The notes under the pieces were generated by a model. That model had not been told where the DNA came from. It ran no database searches and saw only the letters and a program-made list of their open reading frames with translations. From Serinibacter arcticus (GTDB taxonomy: Bacteria > Actinomycetota > Actinomycetes > Actinomycetales > Beutenbergiaceae): DNA of 64,000 nt. Below are positions 63,951-64,000 of this stretch, one piece after another; the stretch's first letter is position 1; the number at the start of each line of letters is the position of its first letter. The position numbers and the translations under genes are program-made. The stretch lies in assembly GCF_003121705.1 (NCBI RefSeq), contig NZ_PYHR01000002.1, positions 1,488,001 through 1,552,000 on the forward strand, read 5' to 3'.

Positions 63951-64000
63951 ATGGAGTCGACTCTGGCCGTGGACTGCGGCGGCGGCGGTCTCAAGGCCTC
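63951..64000 (+). CDS. ROK-family / polyphosphate-glucokinase-like protein (partial)
   Basis: Only 16 codons are in the window. The start MESTLAVDCGGGGLKAS shows the phosphate-1 loop of a sugar kinase/ROK ASKHA fold (LAVDCGGGGLKAS). ROK proteins related to polyphosphate glucokinase begin this way. The rest is outside the window, so the exact enzyme cannot be named. Confidence 0.55.
   Translation, partial: MESTLAVDCGGGGLKA

Overview
The window is a 64 kb piece of a high-GC, gene-dense bacterial chromosome. Gene content and order point to an actinobacterium of the order Micrococcales, with a Cellulomonas- or Promicromonospora-like background as my inference. The evidence is a WhiB3/WhiD-type regulator, a stand-alone groES behind a CIRCE element, a GuaB3-type IMP-dehydrogenase-like protein, a DUF5709 protein, YtrA-type GntR control, a phosphoketolase-pta-ackA operon, and a housekeeping run truA / rplM-rpsI-glmM / coaA / glmS-acpS-nnr-alr-tsaE-tsaB-rimI-tsaD / groES / whiB / guaB. 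There are no rRNA or tRNA genes, CRISPR arrays, transposases or phage genes that I can see.

Layout. 1-6932 (minus): a Mrp-type multisubunit cation/proton antiporter operon, order F-G-(MbhD+B)-C-D-D-D-E, running off the left edge; its F and C genes each carry an apparent one-base deletion. 7297-8154: a SURF1-like oxidase assembly protein. 8484-14271 (plus): phosphoketolase, phosphotransacetylase and acetate kinase, overlapping end to end, with a CRP/GlxR-like site upstream. 14385-19235: an Acg-like nitroreductase and a heterodimeric ABC exporter with complementary degenerate nucleotide sites. 19388-22312: a fructose-type PTS (IIBC, IIA) and its DeoR regulator. 22593-26653: fumarase, a small membrane protein, dimethylargininase, a GNAT protein and GuaB3. 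26810-27646: a DnaQ-like exonuclease.

The most interesting region is 27810-39562: ten tightly packed minus-strand genes that read as a complete ergothioneine uptake-and-degradation operon. In transcription order they are a hydantoinase, an IclR regulator, a urocanase-like hydratase, a DUF917 (thiohydantoin desulfurase family) protein, a quaternary-amine substrate-binding lipoprotein, a histidine-ammonia-lyase homologue lacking the MIO-forming Ala-Ser-Gly triad (the hallmark of ergothionase), a CBS-domain ABC ATPase, two permeases and an M20 N-carbamoyl-amino-acid hydrolase. Together they would import ergothioneine and convert it to trimethylamine, sulfide, CO2, ammonia and L-glutamate. A 21-bp palindrome overlaps the predicted transcription start and is a good operator candidate for the IclR protein. 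Three of the ten genes carry apparent one-base deletions in G/C runs; with the two in the Mrp operon these look more like base-calling errors than decay, but this must be checked.

39714-40954: a GntR/YtrA-type repressor with a partner membrane protein. 41036-44654: guaB, a MerR-type regulator, whiB and groES. 44927-47328: a THUMP-like methyltransferase and a YbdK-type carboxylate-amine ligase. 47426-55945: GNAT, tsaD, a RutE-like nitroreductase, a RimI-rhodanese fusion, tsaB, tsaE, alr, nnr and acpS. 55980-63919: glmS, coaA, DedA, glmM, rpsI, rplM, a DUF5709 protein and truA. A ROK-type kinase begins at the right edge. Four intergenic regions carry tandem arrays with the same unusual 22-bp period.
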